From assembly GCA_964555935.1 (NCBI GenBank), contig CAZKUN010000116.1:1-26963 (forward strand): a stretch of 26,963 bases of DNA, written 5' to 3'. Positions 1 to 9,158 of the stretch are shown here, piece by piece. Position 1 is the first letter of the stretch, and each line of letters begins with the position of its first letter. The notes below the pieces were generated by a model, which was given only the letters and a program-made list of their open reading frames with translations, did not search any database and was not told where the DNA came from. The position numbers were made by a program, and so were the translations under genes. Origin of the DNA: CAZKUN01 sp964555935. GTDB lineage: Bacteria > Armatimonadota > Zipacnadia > Zipacnadales > VGFC01.

Positions 1-104
1 CGCATGTGCAGGTTTCCGGAGGTCAGTTGCTGAAGCATCACAGCGAACGGCTGACGGTTCAGCCAACGCCGGGGCGCCCAGTTCCATATGGGCAATCCCG
101 GCTG
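1..104 (+). repeat. Dispersed repeat R1, copy 1 (left edge cut by window)
   Basis: This is the first of four copies of a repeat I call R1. It matches copy 3 (25475-25577, opposite strand) at about 82 of the first 100 positions without a gap, and copy 2 (17525-17617) at about 73 of 90. The most conserved block is 64-90 (CAACGCCGGGGCGCCCAGTT followed by CCATAT). An inner hairpin, GAACGG (45-50) with CGGTTC (55-60), has one mismatch here. The first 33 bases read in frame as RMCRFPEVSC and stop, and copy 3 encodes the related RMCRLAEPNY, so the left arm may be the 3' end of a coding region. The copy ends 17 bp before the start codon of the GH42-like gene, so it would be in the leader or promoter of that gene. 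Confidence 0.8.
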
Positions 105-120
105 CAGGGGAGGCCCGCGC

Positions 121-2328
121 ATGTCCATGGGCGCTCAAGTCTTGCTATCTATAGCAGCGCTATGCCTGCTGGCCACGGCCGGCCACGCGCTGGAGTGTCA
201 CATCGAGCGCGTCGGGGGCGTGCCCACATTCGTCATCAACGGCAAGCCGCATCCTGGCACGTGCTACTCCACCTACGACACTCACCCGCCCCGGCTCGCG
301 GCCCGCGCGGAGGCGTTCGGTGAGGCGGGCTGCGATATCTACAACTTCGTCGTCGAGATCTCCGGCTACGGCTATTCGCGGCCTATGTGGGCGGGTCCGG
401 ACGAATGGGACTTCGGCAACCTCGACGAGCGCGCGAAGACCATTCTCGATGCGACGCCCGAGGGAATGCTGTTGCCAAGAATCTACATTGACGCGCCAAT
501 CTGGTGGTGCGAGGCCCATCCGGAGGAGATGATGCTCCTCGATGACGGCTCCGCCTCCTTCGGTGAGAAGCTCTTCGCCCTCGCACGCGAGGGCAACTAC
601 CCATCCCTCGCCTCCGAGCGCTGGCGTCAGGACATGGTGATGGCCCTCGGCAAGGTCATCGATCACGTCGAGGCATCCGATTACGGCGACCGGGTCATTG
701 GCTACCAACTCTCGGGGCAGAAAACCGAGGAGTGGTACCACTGGAGCATGAACACGCCGCCGCTTGGCGACTACAGCTCGCACATGGTGGATGCGTACCG
801 GCGTTGGCTGGCGGATCGCTACGGTGACGACGATACGTTGCGACACGCGTGGAGCCAACCTGACGCTCGCATCGCCACCGCCGAGATCCCGTCGCGGGAA
901 GCGCGCTACGGGGACCAGGACCAGACATTCCGGGACCCGGTCGCGGAAGCCGCTGTCGTTGACTTCCACCGCTTCTGGCAGTGGATCATGGTCGACACCA
1001 TCGAGCACTTCGCCCACGCGGTGAAGGTGAAGACAAACAGCACTAAGATCGTCGGCGCCTTCTACTCATACACGTTCGAGTTCACAGAGCTTGCCGAGGA
1101 CGCCGGGCACCTGGGGACCGGGACGCTCCAGCGCAGCCCGGATATCGACTTCATCATGGCTCCATCGAGTTACTTCGACCGCAACCTCCCCGGCAAGCCT
1201 TACTTCCGCGCGCCGATCGCGTCGCTCCAACACCATGGCAAGGTGTTCTGGAACGACTTCGACCAGGTCAGCTACAAGTACTACGACAAGCTGAAGGACG
1301 ACCCGAATCTGAAGACATGGGAGTACCAGATGGGCCTCACTCAGACCCCCGAGGAGTTCGTCTGGATGAACCGTCGGGAGGTTGGCATGGAGCTTGGCCC
1401 CGGCGTGCAGCTCGCCCACTTCGACATCCACGGTGGCTACTACGACAACGAGACAATCATGGCCAGCGTTCGAGAACTGATCGACCTCCGCCGCGAGGCG
1501 TTGGACCTGCCCGAGCGAGGCTCTCGCGCCCAGATCCTCCTACTCGTCGACGAGGACTCGGAGCACTACTACTCCTTCCGCAACCCAATCATGCGCGAGC
1601 TGCTGAGCGAGCAGATTGCGCAGATGCCCTTCGTCGCCCCATACGACACGGCGCTGCTGTCGGATCTACCCGAACTCGACACATCGCGATACCGGCTGGT
1701 GCTGGTGTTGAACTCGGCCCGCGTGACACGGGCGATGCGCAAGACGATCGCGCGCAAGCTGAAGCGGGGCCAGAAGACACTCATCTGGTGCCACGCGCCG
1801 GGGTACATCGACGAAGACGGAGCCGACGTCGACAACATTGCCGACCTGACAGGGATACGCGTCCGGACGCTGGGCGAGGGCGACCGGCGCTCGGCAACCG
1901 CGAGCGGCCGGGGCCGCGTCAGTAGGGACGCGCTCAAGGTCCCACGCGGACTTGCGTTCTGCGTGGATGATGACCGGGCGGAGAGCCTGGCGCGACTTGA
2001 CGATGGCACGGTCGTTGCGGGGCGGCGCGACCTGGACGAATGGACCTCGATCTTCACGGCCGCGATCCCGCTCCGAGCGGCGCTGCTGAAGCAGGTGGCC
2101 AGGGAAGCCGGAGTCCACATCTACTGCGACGATCCCGACATCGCCGTCTTCGCGAACGAACACTACGTGACCGCCTGCAACGACGGCCGAGCCGAGGACG
2201 TCGCTCTCCGACTGCCTGGACGAGCGACCGTGAGCGATGCGGTCACGGGCGAGGCGCTGGCGCAAGGCGCAGATTCGATCCTGATCCCGATGCGAAGCAA
2301 GGAAGTGCGGATACTCGCGCTCAGATGA
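121..2328 (+). CDS. Secreted GH42-like glycoside hydrolase
   Basis: About 735 residues. The start at 121 is preferred over an upstream in-frame ATG at 88 because GGGGAGG (107-113) sits 7 bases before it and because it opens directly into a signal peptide (hydrophobic stretch VLLSIAALCLLATA, about residues 7-20). Residues about 30-480 look like a TIM barrel of the beta-galactosidase GH42/GH35 type. RVIGYQLSGQKTEEW (about 191-205) is placed like the acid/base strand of that clan, with E203 or E204 as candidate acid. The second catalytic strand appears to be KVFWNDFD (about 374-381), with Asp where GH42 relatives have Glu. Residues about 500-620 resemble the amidotransferase-like trimerisation domain that follows the barrel in GH42. 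The substrate is not readable; a beta-galactoside or related sugar is a guess. The gene ends 13 bp before the next start, so the two are almost certainly cotranscribed. Confidence 0.72.
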   Translation: MSMGAQVLLSIAALCLLATAGHALECHIERVGGVPTFVINGKPHPGTCYSTYDTHPPRLAARAEAFGEAGCDIYNFVVEISGYGYSRPMWAGPDEWDFGNLDERAKTILDATPEGMLLPRIYIDAPIWWCEAHPEEMMLLDDGSASFGEKLFALAREGNYPSLASERWRQDMVMALGKVIDHVEASDYGDRVIGYQLSGQKTEEWYHWSMNTPPLGDYSSHMVDAYRRWLADRYGDDDTLRHAWSQPDARIATAEIPSREARYGDQDQTFRDPVAEAAVVDFHRFWQWIMVDTIEHFAHAVKVKTNSTKIVGAFYSYTFEFTELAEDAGHLGTGTLQRSPDIDFIMAPSSYFDRNLPGKPYFRAPIASLQHHGKVFWNDFDQVSYKYYDKLKDDPNLKTWEYQMGLTQTPEEFVWMNRREVGMELGPGVQLAHFDIHGGYYDNETIMASVRELIDLRREALDLPERGSRAQILLLVDEDSEHYYSFRNPIMRELLSEQIAQMPFVAPYDTALLSDLPELDTSRYRLVLVLNSARVTRAMRKTIARKLKRGQKTLIWCHAPGYIDEDGADVDNIADLTGIRVRTLGEGDRRSATASGRGRVSRDALKVPRGLAFCVDDDRAESLARLDDGTVVAGRRDLDEWTSIFTAAIPLRAALLKQVAREAGVHIYCDDPDIAVFANEHYVTACNDGRAEDVALRLPGRATVSDAVTGEALAQGADSILIPMRSKEVRILALR

Positions 2329-2341
2329 CGAGGTGAGAGAC

Positions 2342-3908
2342 ATGAAGGGAACCATGCCCGCATTCACGATCCTGGCCGCGCTTGCCGTTCTGACGACGGG
2401 GCCGGTCGGTGGCCAGGAGAAGATCGCCATTGACCGGAGCCCGCTTTCGTTCCGCGACAGCGGGCTCTACTCCAACCTCAACTCCATCCACGGCGTGGAC
2501 CCGGCGACGGATGGCACGCAGAACCTCCTGACATTCGAGCGCGCCACCAGCCCCGACACCCCGTGGGATTTCTACATCATGCAGTACAACGCCACTGAGC
2601 CAAGCCCCGAACTCGCGGCGCGACTGCGCGAGTTCGCGCGGCAGGGGAAGAAGATCATCCTCCGCGTGTTGCTCGGCAAGGATGGGCAAGTCCTCGACAC
2701 TGAGATCGCGAAGCAACGCTTGGAGGATCTGTTCCAGGAGACTGACCCCGACTGGATCTATGCCATCACCCTCGACGAAGAGAACGTCTACTGGCACGGC
2801 AACGAGCCGCGCCTGGTCGAGCTTTACCACTACGCCAAGGAGCGCTGGCCCGAGCTGCCCGTGTACCAGTGGTGGACGCCAATGATTGCGCCGGAGGTGA
2901 ACGCGACGAGCGGGTGGGTGGCCTTGCCCGCAGATGGCTGGGTGATGGATCTGTATGGCCGGCATGCCGAGGAGTTCGAGAAGAAGACGCTCAAGTTCCT
3001 TGAGACCGGCAAACCCCTCGTGCACATCGCGTGGGCGTCGCCGACGTGGATCTTCCACGACCGCGAGGGCTTTACGAAGGACGACTGGTGGGAGCAGGCC
3101 GGCAGGCCCGTCTTCGATGACCAGGTGCGGATCTGCCGCGAGTACAACGTGCCGGTGGCGTACTTCTGCACCCAGCAGGCTGAGGTCGTGGACGGCAAGC
3201 GCGTGGCGCCCATCCGCTGGGGCTGGCATGCGGTTGATCCCACCACGCGGCGCTGGTTTCTCGAACTGGATGCGATCGTATCCGAGTTTGACCACCTCCC
3301 CGACGAGGCCATCGGCTTCCGCGTGCCGACTGAGAGCAAGTTCGCGTGGGCCCACGCATCATCCGCGCCCAGCATAAGGTTCAATCTCGATGAGCGTGAT
3401 CGCAAGCGGCTCACGTGGCGGACGGGCTTTCCCGGAGCGGCCACGGAGCCGGGCGCCCATGACGTGCCAGCGCCGCGTGAGAATCCGTACGCGCGCCTGT
3501 CATACACGCTCGATGCGTCGGCCACGGACCTCGTGGATGGCCTGGCGCTCGGCAGCGTTGACGGACGAGTCGCGGCCGTCCCCATTGTATTCCGCGTGGA
3601 GCCGCTGAAGTCGATGGCCGACTGGCAGGTGGCGGTCGGCGTGACCTCGGTCCGCCCTCTGGGCGGATCGGTCCAGGTGTCGGTGTCGGGTGATGGCGAG
3701 AGCTGGGTGGACGCGGCGGCCAGTGACCCCGAGGGCGCCAGCACGCAGGTGCTCGCAGTCGATCCGGCGCAGACCAGCGATATTCCGGCGGGCGGGCCAC
3801 TGTGGGTCCGCGTGGAGCTACGCGCGTCGGCGGGTGTCAAGACAAACATCGCCAGCAGCANNNNNNNNNNATCTCGAGGTGTCGGCAAGCCTGACGCCAG
3901 ACGAGTAG
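2342..3908 (+). CDS. Secreted TIM-barrel protein, interrupted by an assembly gap
   Basis: AGGTGAG (2331-2337) precedes the ATG at 2342, and the protein opens with a signal peptide (TILAALAVLTTG). Residues about 30-350 look like a glycoside-hydrolase-type barrel: alternating strands such as KKIILRVLL and DWIYAITLDEENVYW, with D145, E146 and E147 as candidate catalytic acids. Residues about 360-520 look like a beta-sandwich. I do not recognise a numbered family. Ten Ns at 3861-3870 break the gene. The frame entering the gap runs on as arginine- and proline-rich nonsense to 4006, whereas the +1 frame leaving it reads LEVSASLTPDE and stops at 3908, right before repeat R1. I therefore place the real end at 3908 and take the gap length as not a multiple that keeps frame. 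Second gene of the plus-strand cluster. Confidence 0.65.
3861..3870. other. Assembly gap (10 N)
   Basis: Ten ambiguous bases inside the second gene. The reading frames on the two sides do not agree if exactly ten bases are missing, so the true gap length is probably different. Ten N is a common placeholder for a gap of unknown size. Confidence 0.95.
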
Positions 3909-3910
3909 CT

Positions 3911-3966
3911 CCGGCCACGCCGCTCGGCCAACGCGGGGGCGCCCGGTCCCACATGGGCAGTCCCGC
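3911..3966 (+). repeat. Dispersed repeat R1, copy 4 (short, degenerate)
   Basis: The stretch CCAACGCGGGGGCGCCCGG (3928-3946), followed by TCCCACATGGGCAGTCCC (to 3964), matches the right half of R1 copy 1 with scattered substitutions. The inner hairpin seen in the other copies is mostly deleted. It begins 2 bp after the stop codon of the preceding gene and ends 36 bp before the start of the next, in the same orientation as that gene, as at the other R1 loci. Confidence 0.6.
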
Positions 3967-4002
3967 AAAAGCCGCGCGTGGAGATGAAGAGCGCAAGCAA
4001 CC

Positions 4003-6699
4003 ATGACGACAAACCCAGCGATCGCGCTGATGGTGGTGCTACTGATGACGACACCAGGTTCCGCGGACCCCGAGGCCGCGTATGACAACATGGTAGTCCC
4101 CAGTTGGGGCGATTCACTCGTCGCGTACGGTCCCGGCACGGATCCGGCCATGGACACGCCCGACGCCCTGCGGAACATGATCAAGCACTGGAAGGGGCGG
4201 GGGTACACGGGCCTGCTACTGCGGACCGACCTGGTCCAACTGGGCCCCGAGCACGTCCACCTCAATCCGGTGGCCCACCCCAACCCACGGCTCGCGTGGT
4301 TCTGGCGCCATACCGACGAGATCGCCGAGAGTTTCGACCTGCACGGGCTCGCGCAGCAGTTCTGTGACCGGGACGGCCTGGATTTCTGGGCGTGGCACCC
4401 TCACCTCTACAGCGACGGCGCGCCGGAAGATGTGGGCACGCCAGGCGTGGGACGGATGATCCCCTGGCGCTACGTAAGCACGTACACTCACGACCACCCC
4501 GAGGTCATAACCGTGGACCGCGCGGGCAACATGCTCTGGATGGTGCGCGAGTACGCCTATCCGGGCGCCCGCGCATCCAAGATCGCCGAGTTCGTGCACA
4601 TGGCGAGGGAGCAAGGCATCAGGGGCTTCCTCGCTTGCATGCGCAGTGAGGTGTCGCAGCTCGTAGACCCGCCGGACAAGGCGGATCGCTTCGGCTTCAA
4701 CGAGCCCGTTGTCGCGGACATGAAGCGGCTCCACGGTGTGGATATCCTCACGGACGCGCGCTTCGATGTGGACAGCCCCACCTTCGACCCGTTGGACCAG
4801 ATGCTCGAGAAGTGGCGCGACCTGCGCGGTGGCTATGTCACGCAGTTCTTCCGCGAGCTGAGGGCGGCGCTGGACGACGTGGACCCGGAGATTCACATCG
4901 CCGTGACCCTCTCCGGCGACCACGTTGGGCCGCCCCTAGGCAACTGGCGACTTGACTGGCGTGCGTGGGTGGACGAGGGCCTGGTGGACGAGATCGTCAA
5001 CCCGGTGTTCTTCGAGGCGACCTTTGACCACGAAGCCCATCTCAAAGACTACCTGACCGACGTGCGTGGCGGGAAGGGGACGGTCTCATACGCGGCCCTG
5101 AGCGACTACATAGCCCACAGCGAGCGTCCTGGGACGAAGGTCATCGCCACGGGTGCCTACCCGTACTTTGCGGCCACGCCTCCCGAGGGCGCTGACGGCT
5201 GGCGGACCGACGTCTGGTACGATTCGTATCACCTCGCCTGGTTCCAGCGCTGGCGGCAATGGCGGAAGGACCTGGATGACTTCGGGTGCATCAAGTTCCT
5301 GGAGCAAGACTTCAACGACGCGCCACTGGCTGGCGAGAGCGATCTGGATGCGTGGGGCAATCCCGCCCACGTCCCGAGCCTGCGGGCCTGCCCGGGCGGC
5401 TGGTACAAGTTGGGCCATGGCGACGATTCGAGTCCCACCGTGCAGGAGACCGTGCGGCGAGGCGCCGGGGGCCGCGCCGTGAGGCTGACCAGTTCCGCTG
5501 ACGGCGGCGGCGGGCTGACGGGCTGGCACAACAGCGCGCCGGACCGGAGCACGCTCACGACGTCTTTGGACAACGCGATCGCCAACGGACGCTGCGCGCT
5601 CAAGTACTGGCTCTACCGCGAGAGCGAGGCGAGCGGCCTCGCGGCCTTCCTCCAGTCGGACGGCGCGGCGACCGACGTCGGACTGCGAGTTGCGGGCGGC
5701 ACAGGCGCGCTGTCGTACTCCGATCACGGCACGTGGGTCGATGCCGGGCACGCCATGCCGCCGGGGGCCTGGCAGCAGTTCACGATCCGCGTGGATCTCG
5801 AGGCGGGCACGTATTCGGCCCATGCAGGTGAGGACGAGGGAGTCGTGCTCTGTGATGGCGTGGTGTGCGAGATCCCAGAATCCAGGTTCGTTGAGGAGCC
5901 GGGTGTCAACAAGCCGATCCCCGTGCCGGTCTACAAGATGTTCCGGCAGGTGTACTTCGCGCCGGACGGGCCGCCGGGAAGCGCCACCTGCCTGGACGAC
6001 CTATCGCTAACATGGGTCCCGACGCTCCACTATCGCGAGCCCGGCAAGCGCGTCTACTTCGCGGATGACTTCGAGGCCCATGCGCCAGGAGGGCAACTTG
6101 ACGGGACCAAGGCGACCAGAGGGGGCAAGTGGGAGGTCAGGGGCGGACCGGCGGAGAGTTACGTCATCGAGAACCGCACGTCATTCGGCGACGGCGTTAA
6201 ATGCGTGGTCGCCCGCGGGGGCGCCGATCTGGTCGCGGTCGGCAAGCGTAAGCTCCGCCTCGGGGCGGATCCGATCGTGACGGTTGACCTCGACGTGTTC
6301 ATCCGGTCCTCCAGCACGTTCCCGTATATGATCCCTGATCCCCTCACGAAGTCACCACACCGCACCACCGTGGGGCTCGAATCGGCGCTGACCGGGGGAC
6401 CCGTGGCAACCTTACGCGCGGGGGACGGCACGTGGGAGTGCTGGGACGGCGAAGAATACTCCGATAGTGGCGTTCGCATCGCCTATGATGTCTGGAATCA
6501 CCTGCAGCTAGCTGTCGACAGCTCGACCGGCACGTACCAGGTCGTCGCGCAACCCGTAGGCGAGCTGCCGACCCTCGTCGGCGGGGGACGTCTCGGACAA
6601 GGCGCCGAGGGAGACGTCGTCTTCGCGATCCGCCCGTCGGACTCGGATGGTCACGTGACCTGCTACGACAACCTGCTCATCACGGGCGACGGGGCCTGA
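4003..6699 (+). CDS. Secreted family-10-like glycosidase with two C-terminal sandwich modules
   Basis: 898 residues. A signal peptide is clear (AIALMVVLLMTTPGSA, residues 6-21), which supports this start although the ribosome site is weak. Residues about 30-430 form a barrel of the kind annotated as family 10 glycosyl hydrolase-like (GHL10/DUF187 relatives). Typical stretches are RGFLACMRSEVSQL, FGFNEPVVADMKRLHGVDI, a WRDLRGGYVTQFFRELR helix and VDEIVNPVFFEATFD. Two related C-terminal units (about 470-665 and 690-895) each end with a statement of the type CLDDLSLTW or CYDNLLI, as in concanavalin/LamG-like sandwiches that bind sugar or calcium. The true substrate is unknown; these barrels are thought to act on polysaccharides. 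The gene starts 94 bp after its predecessor, with R1 copy 4 between them, and stops 35 bp before the isomerase gene. Confidence 0.75.
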   Translation: MTTNPAIALMVVLLMTTPGSADPEAAYDNMVVPSWGDSLVAYGPGTDPAMDTPDALRNMIKHWKGRGYTGLLLRTDLVQLGPEHVHLNPVAHPNPRLAWFWRHTDEIAESFDLHGLAQQFCDRDGLDFWAWHPHLYSDGAPEDVGTPGVGRMIPWRYVSTYTHDHPEVITVDRAGNMLWMVREYAYPGARASKIAEFVHMAREQGIRGFLACMRSEVSQLVDPPDKADRFGFNEPVVADMKRLHGVDILTDARFDVDSPTFDPLDQMLEKWRDLRGGYVTQFFRELRAALDDVDPEIHIAVTLSGDHVGPPLGNWRLDWRAWVDEGLVDEIVNPVFFEATFDHEAHLKDYLTDVRGGKGTVSYAALSDYIAHSERPGTKVIATGAYPYFAATPPEGADGWRTDVWYDSYHLAWFQRWRQWRKDLDDFGCIKFLEQDFNDAPLAGESDLDAWGNPAHVPSLRACPGGWYKLGHGDDSSPTVQETVRRGAGGRAVRLTSSADGGGGLTGWHNSAPDRSTLTTSLDNAIANGRCALKYWLYRESEASGLAAFLQSDGAATDVGLRVAGGTGALSYSDHGTWVDAGHAMPPGAWQQFTIRVDLEAGTYSAHAGEDEGVVLCDGVVCEIPESRFVEEPGVNKPIPVPVYKMFRQVYFAPDGPPGSATCLDDLSLTWVPTLHYREPGKRVYFADDFEAHAPGGQLDGTKATRGGKWEVRGGPAESYVIENRTSFGDGVKCVVARGGADLVAVGKRKLRLGADPIVTVDLDVFIRSSSTFPYMIPDPLTKSPHRTTVGLESALTGGPVATLRAGDGTWECWDGEEYSDSGVRIAYDVWNHLQLAVDSSTGTYQVVAQPVGELPTLVGGGRLGQGAEGDVVFAIRPSDSDGHVTCYDNLLITGDGA

Positions 6700-6734
6700 C
6701 CTCGCGGAGCCGGCGGATGGGATGGATCTAAACC

Positions 6735-7598
6735 ATGGCCAGAGTCACCTCGATATCGTCCTTGGGCTGGGCACATTACACCCTCTACGAAGCGCTTCCG
6801 CGAATGGCCTCGCGGGGCTTCTCGCAGGTTGAGATCGCGAGCTTCCAGAGCTACTGCTTCCACTTCAACTTCGGGAGCCCAACCCCCGGCGAACTCCGCG
6901 CCATGCTGGACGATCTCGGGCTTGCCGCAGCATGCCTGAACTTCTCCGCCGGCAGTTACTCCGCGTGGCGGCCGAGCGAAATCGACCGATTCGTCGCCGA
7001 ACTCACCCGCAAAGTAGAGCAGCTCCCCGAGGCGGGGATTCCCATGATGACGATGTTCTTCGGTGAGCGAAACGACCGTGACGACCAGGAAGCGCAGCTC
7101 GCCAACGCGGTCAAGGCGTACGACCGTCTGGCCCACCTGGCCGAGGACCACGGGGTGCGAATGCTGCTTGAGGTCCCCCATCTCTACACGATCCACAGCC
7201 GCCCCGAGCAGGTGCTGTGGATCTTCGACCACCTCAGCAGCGCCAACGTTGGGGCTCTGATAGATTCCAGCCACTGGGGCATCATAGGCTACGACATCGA
7301 TGAGTTCATCGAGCGTCTGGGCGACCGCCTCTGGCACGTCCACTTGCGCGACTCCGCCGGCCCCGACACCGCCGATCGGAGGCAGGACCTGGAGCTGACG
7401 CCAGGACGTGGTACGGTCGACTTCCGCCGTCTTGGCGATGCGCTCGATGCCGCCGGATACGAGGGACCGGTGTCGCTCGAGTTTGAGTATCGCGACATGA
7501 CCCTTGACGACGTCGAGCGGGAGTTCGATGCGGGGATCAGGTGGCTCAGAGACTGCGGTTGGGAGTTTCCGGATGGCGTGCCGGATGTGGGCGCCTGA
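6735..7598 (+). CDS. Sugar phosphate isomerase/epimerase family protein
   Basis: 287 residues with no signal peptide, so cytoplasmic. It is a xylose-isomerase-like TIM barrel (AP endonuclease family 2 superfamily, the IolE/IolI type). The four metal-site regions expected in this fold are present: E146 in LLEVPH, D177 and H180 in ALIDSSHW, H203 in WHVHLRD, and E249 in VSLEFEY. GRGTVDFRRLGDAL is the usual substrate-side loop and helix. Members isomerise or epimerise sugars, inosose or keto-sugar derivatives, and the exact reaction cannot be read from sequence. It is the only clearly soluble metabolic enzyme of the plus-strand cluster, so it probably handles a product of the secreted enzymes encoded upstream. 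The length is normal for the family. Confidence 0.85.
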   Translation: MARVTSISSLGWAHYTLYEALPRMASRGFSQVEIASFQSYCFHFNFGSPTPGELRAMLDDLGLAAACLNFSAGSYSAWRPSEIDRFVAELTRKVEQLPEAGIPMMTMFFGERNDRDDQEAQLANAVKAYDRLAHLAEDHGVRMLLEVPHLYTIHSRPEQVLWIFDHLSSANVGALIDSSHWGIIGYDIDEFIERLGDRLWHVHLRDSAGPDTADRRQDLELTPGRGTVDFRRLGDALDAAGYEGPVSLEFEYRDMTLDDVEREFDAGIRWLRDCGWEFPDGVPDVGA

Positions 7599-7791
7599 CC
7601 TCCAGATGGCGAGCGCGCGGCACGGACCTGCCCCCTGGCACTCCCGCACCCACTCGCAGGCGTACCGGGGCCTCACGGTCTCTGATGGGAGGCCACGGGC
7701 AGGCCGGAGCCTCGGGCGGGGCGAAACGTCTGGTGGCAGTCAGGTACAGCTTCCCTGATTCTCGCCATCCGGCCCCAACAGGAGATCAGAC

Positions 7792-8694
7792 ATGTCAGAC
7801 CAGGACCGCGACGACACCACGCGCCGCAGATTCATCGGCAATGTCGCCGCAGCCGGGCTCGGGCTGTCGGTCGCGCCGGCCGCCATCTCAGCGGATGCCC
7901 GGCTCCAGATCCGCCGAAGACCAACTCTCGCCGTCCGCAACCAAGGCATGTCGTTTGAGACCGTACCCACGCTCGCCAGGGGCGTCGCCCAGCAAGAGCC
8001 CGATGCTCCGCCTCCCGACCTCGGCGAGGTGGCCGAGTACGACCTACTCAGCCCTACTCCCAGGAACGAGTTGATACACGCTATATCGAGTTCGCGCGCG
8101 GGCGCTAGCCTTCTGAGCGATCTGGGTGTCGCTGCCACGGGAGACGGCGCGCAAGCACCGCAATACAGTCTCAGCGGCCACTGGAAGTCGCGGCTCAGGG
8201 TATCGGGTAACATCCTGGCCGAGGCCTACGCGTCCGCAACTGGCATTAGGTTAGAGGCATCCGGGGAGATCAGTTGGACTGGCCTCGTGCCCGACACCCC
8301 TCCGCTGGAGTACTGGACGTATCGAGGCTGGGCATCCAGCAAGCATCGTCCGCCGTCCGCAGACTGGGTGGCGTGCCGTCTGAGTAGTTCTGACAGCGTC
8401 GACGCCTCCCTTCTGCATTTTCGAATCCGCACTCCAGGGGACAGCAAGGACCTCCGCACATACTCTCTCGAGATGGACCTGCGCGAGAACGTCGGGGACG
8501 GACGGCAACGCCTGGACTGCAGCAGCAGCGTCGGCCCCGTCACCTGGAGCCGGACCAGCAGAGACACGATCGTTGCGCTCATCAAGTTGGGTGGCACGAA
8601 TGGATCTCCCGACAACTGGCTCACCTTCCGCAGGAGGTTCAAGTGGATCCCTTGCTATGGCGAATTCCGTTGGCTGAACGTCATGGCGCTCTAA
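7792..8694 (+). CDS. Tat-exported protein of unknown function
   Basis: 300 residues. AGGAG (7780-7784) lies 7 bases before the ATG. The N-terminus is a twin-arginine signal (TTRRRFIGNVAAAGLGLSV, residues 9-27, cut probably after AISA), so the protein is exported folded. The mature part begins with a low-complexity linker and then an apparently all-beta segment rich in Trp, Ser and Thr (about 120-300; for example YWTYRGWASSKHRP and LRTYSLEMDLRENVGDG). I recognise no family and see no obvious catalytic motif. It is separated from the isomerase gene by 193 bp in which I see no gene, so it may have its own promoter. It could be a sugar-binding or cofactor-bearing accessory protein, but the sequence does not show that. 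Confidence 0.75.
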   Translation: MSDQDRDDTTRRRFIGNVAAAGLGLSVAPAAISADARLQIRRRPTLAVRNQGMSFETVPTLARGVAQQEPDAPPPDLGEVAEYDLLSPTPRNELIHAISSSRAGASLLSDLGVAATGDGAQAPQYSLSGHWKSRLRVSGNILAEAYASATGIRLEASGEISWTGLVPDTPPLEYWTYRGWASSKHRPPSADWVACRLSSSDSVDASLLHFRIRTPGDSKDLRTYSLEMDLRENVGDGRQRLDCSSSVGPVTWSRTSRDTIVALIKLGGTNGSPDNWLTFRRRFKWIPCYGEFRWLNVMAL

Positions 8695-9158
8695 AGACGT
8701 GGCGCGATGGAGCCAGTCGAGTGCGGGCCAAAGCAGCTCGTGGTGGATGGGGTGTGCAGTGCTCTGAAAACACGTGCTAAGACACCAGATACCAGCATAC
8801 TGGGCTCAACCGGAAGGGCTCTTCCGGTTAGGCCGCCCGCAGTGGACGGGATAGCACGCGGCGCATTGGGTACAGAATCCGGCTCACAGAGCCACTCTAC
8901 GAATCGCTGACCGATCATCTGGACCCTCGCGCATACCGTCCGCAGTGTCCGCCCAGACCAGGCCCAATGCCGCCGCTGTCCTCTTTGAGGCAGCGTTCGC
9001 ATGCACGGAGCAATGCCAAGTCAGCCACGCGGTGCCGCCGGGAATGCCGGGACAGAACCCACACCACAGCCAGAGGGCCTGACGCCCACCCCTACCTTTT
9101 CAGGTCCCCCCTATCCCAGTCCTTAGACCAGAACCAGCGGGCAACGAGACACGGGACC
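8695..9158. other. Intergenic stretch between convergent genes, no supported gene
   Basis: About 460 bp. The open frames here, on either strand, are rich in Arg, Ser, Pro and Thr, have no ribosome site and no recognisable family, and mirror each other as antisense frames of GC-rich noncoding DNA do. The only structure I see is the hairpin at 8808-8829. Confidence 0.6.
8808..8829. terminator. Perfect 9-bp hairpin, possible bidirectional terminator
   Basis: AACCGGAAG (8808-8816) is the exact reverse complement of CTTCCGGTT (8821-8829) around a GGCT loop. It lies 113 bp past the stop of the Tat protein gene and between convergent genes. There is no T tract on either side, so it is not a classical intrinsic terminator; it may instead block read-through or protect the 3' end. 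Confidence 0.4.

Noticed and set aside
40..93. Peptide ERLTVQPTPGRPVPYG encoded by R1 copies 1 and 2, suggesting a conserved protein
   Set aside because: It is just the translation of the repeat. Copy 3 changes it, the frames lack a start with a ribosome site, and at copy 2 the frame only joins the DUF4838 body by chance upstream of its real signal peptide.
160..1017. 285-codon minus-strand frame opposite the GH42-like gene, and similar long antisense frames elsewhere
   Set aside because: These are antisense shadows in GC-rich DNA: Arg/Val/Asp-rich composition, no domain, and full overlap with genes having signal peptides and recognisable folds.
8691..9002. 103-codon minus-strand frame in the convergent junction
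   Set aside because: Overlaps the end of the Tat protein gene, has an equal-length mirror on the other strand, and spans the hairpin at 8808-8829.
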